Position numbers and translations under genes: made by a program
Assembly: GCA_046086225.1 (NCBI GenBank)
Contig: JBJSXF010000174.1
Coordinates: 1 to 5,180, forward strand
Origin: JBJSXF01 sp046086225
Lineage (GTDB): Bacteria > Actinomycetota > Acidimicrobiia > IMCC26256 > PALSA-610
DNA: 5,180 nucleotides
Direction: 5' to 3'
Shown: piece by piece, positions 4,906 through 5,180 of the stretch
Position numbering within the stretch: position 1 is the stretch's first letter
Layout: each line of letters opens with the position of its first letter
Notes under the pieces: generated by a model
Database searches by the model: none
Seen by the model: the letters and a program-made list of their open reading frames with translations, nothing else
What the model was told of the DNA's origin: nothing

Positions 4906-5178
4906 TCAGCCGCGGGTGCGGGCGACGCCCGCCTTCTTCAGCACGGCCGCCGGGACCCCGGCGTCACGCCACGCGCCGTAGGTGATTCCCCGGGCCTCGC
5001 CGAACTTGCGAGCGACCTTCACGAATGCGGCCTCGACCGCCTTGAGGTCGGTGCCGTTGCCGGTCCCCTTGGCTTCGGTGAGCTTGGCCCGGAGGTCGCG
5101 CACCTCCTGGGCGGCGACGACCTTCTCGACCCCGGTCGCGCTGCGCGACCGCGATTGGGCGGCCCGCAGCCGGGTCTC
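4906..5178 (-). CDS. Unrecognised small basic protein, C-terminal 90 residues (partial)
   Basis: The frame is open from the right edge to TGA 4906, giving 90 residues with the N-terminus missing. An internal GTG at 5103 exists, but the frame continues upstream with the same character (RLRAAQSRSRSATGVEKVVAAQE), so I take the gene as truncated by the window. The visible part is rich in Lys, Arg and Ala and probably mostly helical. A Gly/Asn-rich break (GTGNGTD, about 38-44) separates an Arg/Ser-rich helix from a C-terminal module that reads like a small helix-turn-helix: AFVKVARKFGEARG, then ITYGAWRDAGVPAAVLKKAGV. The charge would suit nucleic acid binding, but I cannot name a family. It precedes the hydrolase gene by 13 bases and is probably in its operon. 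Confidence 0.7.
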   Translation of the reverse strand, partial: ETRLRAAQSRSRSATGVEKVVAAQEVRDLRAKLTEAKGTGNGTDLKAVEAAFVKVARKFGEARGITYGAWRDAGVPAAVLKKAGVARTRG

Positions 5179-5180
5179 GA

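Overview
The window is roughly 70% GC and uses GTG starts freely. It carries ordinary chromosomal genes of an actinobacterial type. The promoter layout (a TANNNT box exactly six bases before the start codon) and the gene types suggest a free-living actinobacterium, possibly of the Acidimicrobiia. That placement is an inference from style only; no marker gene fixes it. I see no phage, IS element, CRISPR array, toxin-antitoxin pair or plasmid feature.

Layout. At the left edge, on the minus strand, a small three-segment membrane protein (93-428) is coupled through an ATGA overlap to a gene starting at 96, of which only the signal peptide lies in the window. Next is a complete 516-residue acyl/aryl-CoA ligase (495-2045, minus), then tRNA-Lys(CTT) (2136-2212, minus). 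An SDR39U1/YfcH-type epimerase-like protein (2258-3157, plus) diverges from the tRNA. It converges on tRNA-His(GTG) (3237-3311, minus). Upstream of tRNA-His are a membrane-anchored YceI-like protein (3405-4097, minus), an alpha/beta hydrolase (4194-4892, minus) and the C-terminal 90 residues of an unrecognised basic protein (4906-5178, minus), which runs off the right edge. No gap exceeds 300 bases; the spaces between genes are under 100 bases and hold promoters and short hairpins.

How the genes relate. They do not form one pathway. Each has its own apparent promoter, except for two operon-like pairs: the membrane protein with the secreted protein, and the basic protein with the hydrolase. 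The most informative signal is regulatory. All four genes that begin a transcription unit have a -10-like hexamer whose predicted transcription start falls on the first base of the start codon, which implies leaderless mRNAs. Neither operon-internal gene has this signal: one has a GGAG Shine-Dalgarno site instead, and the other follows a short hairpin that includes the first base of its GTG. I found no credible new multi-gene system.
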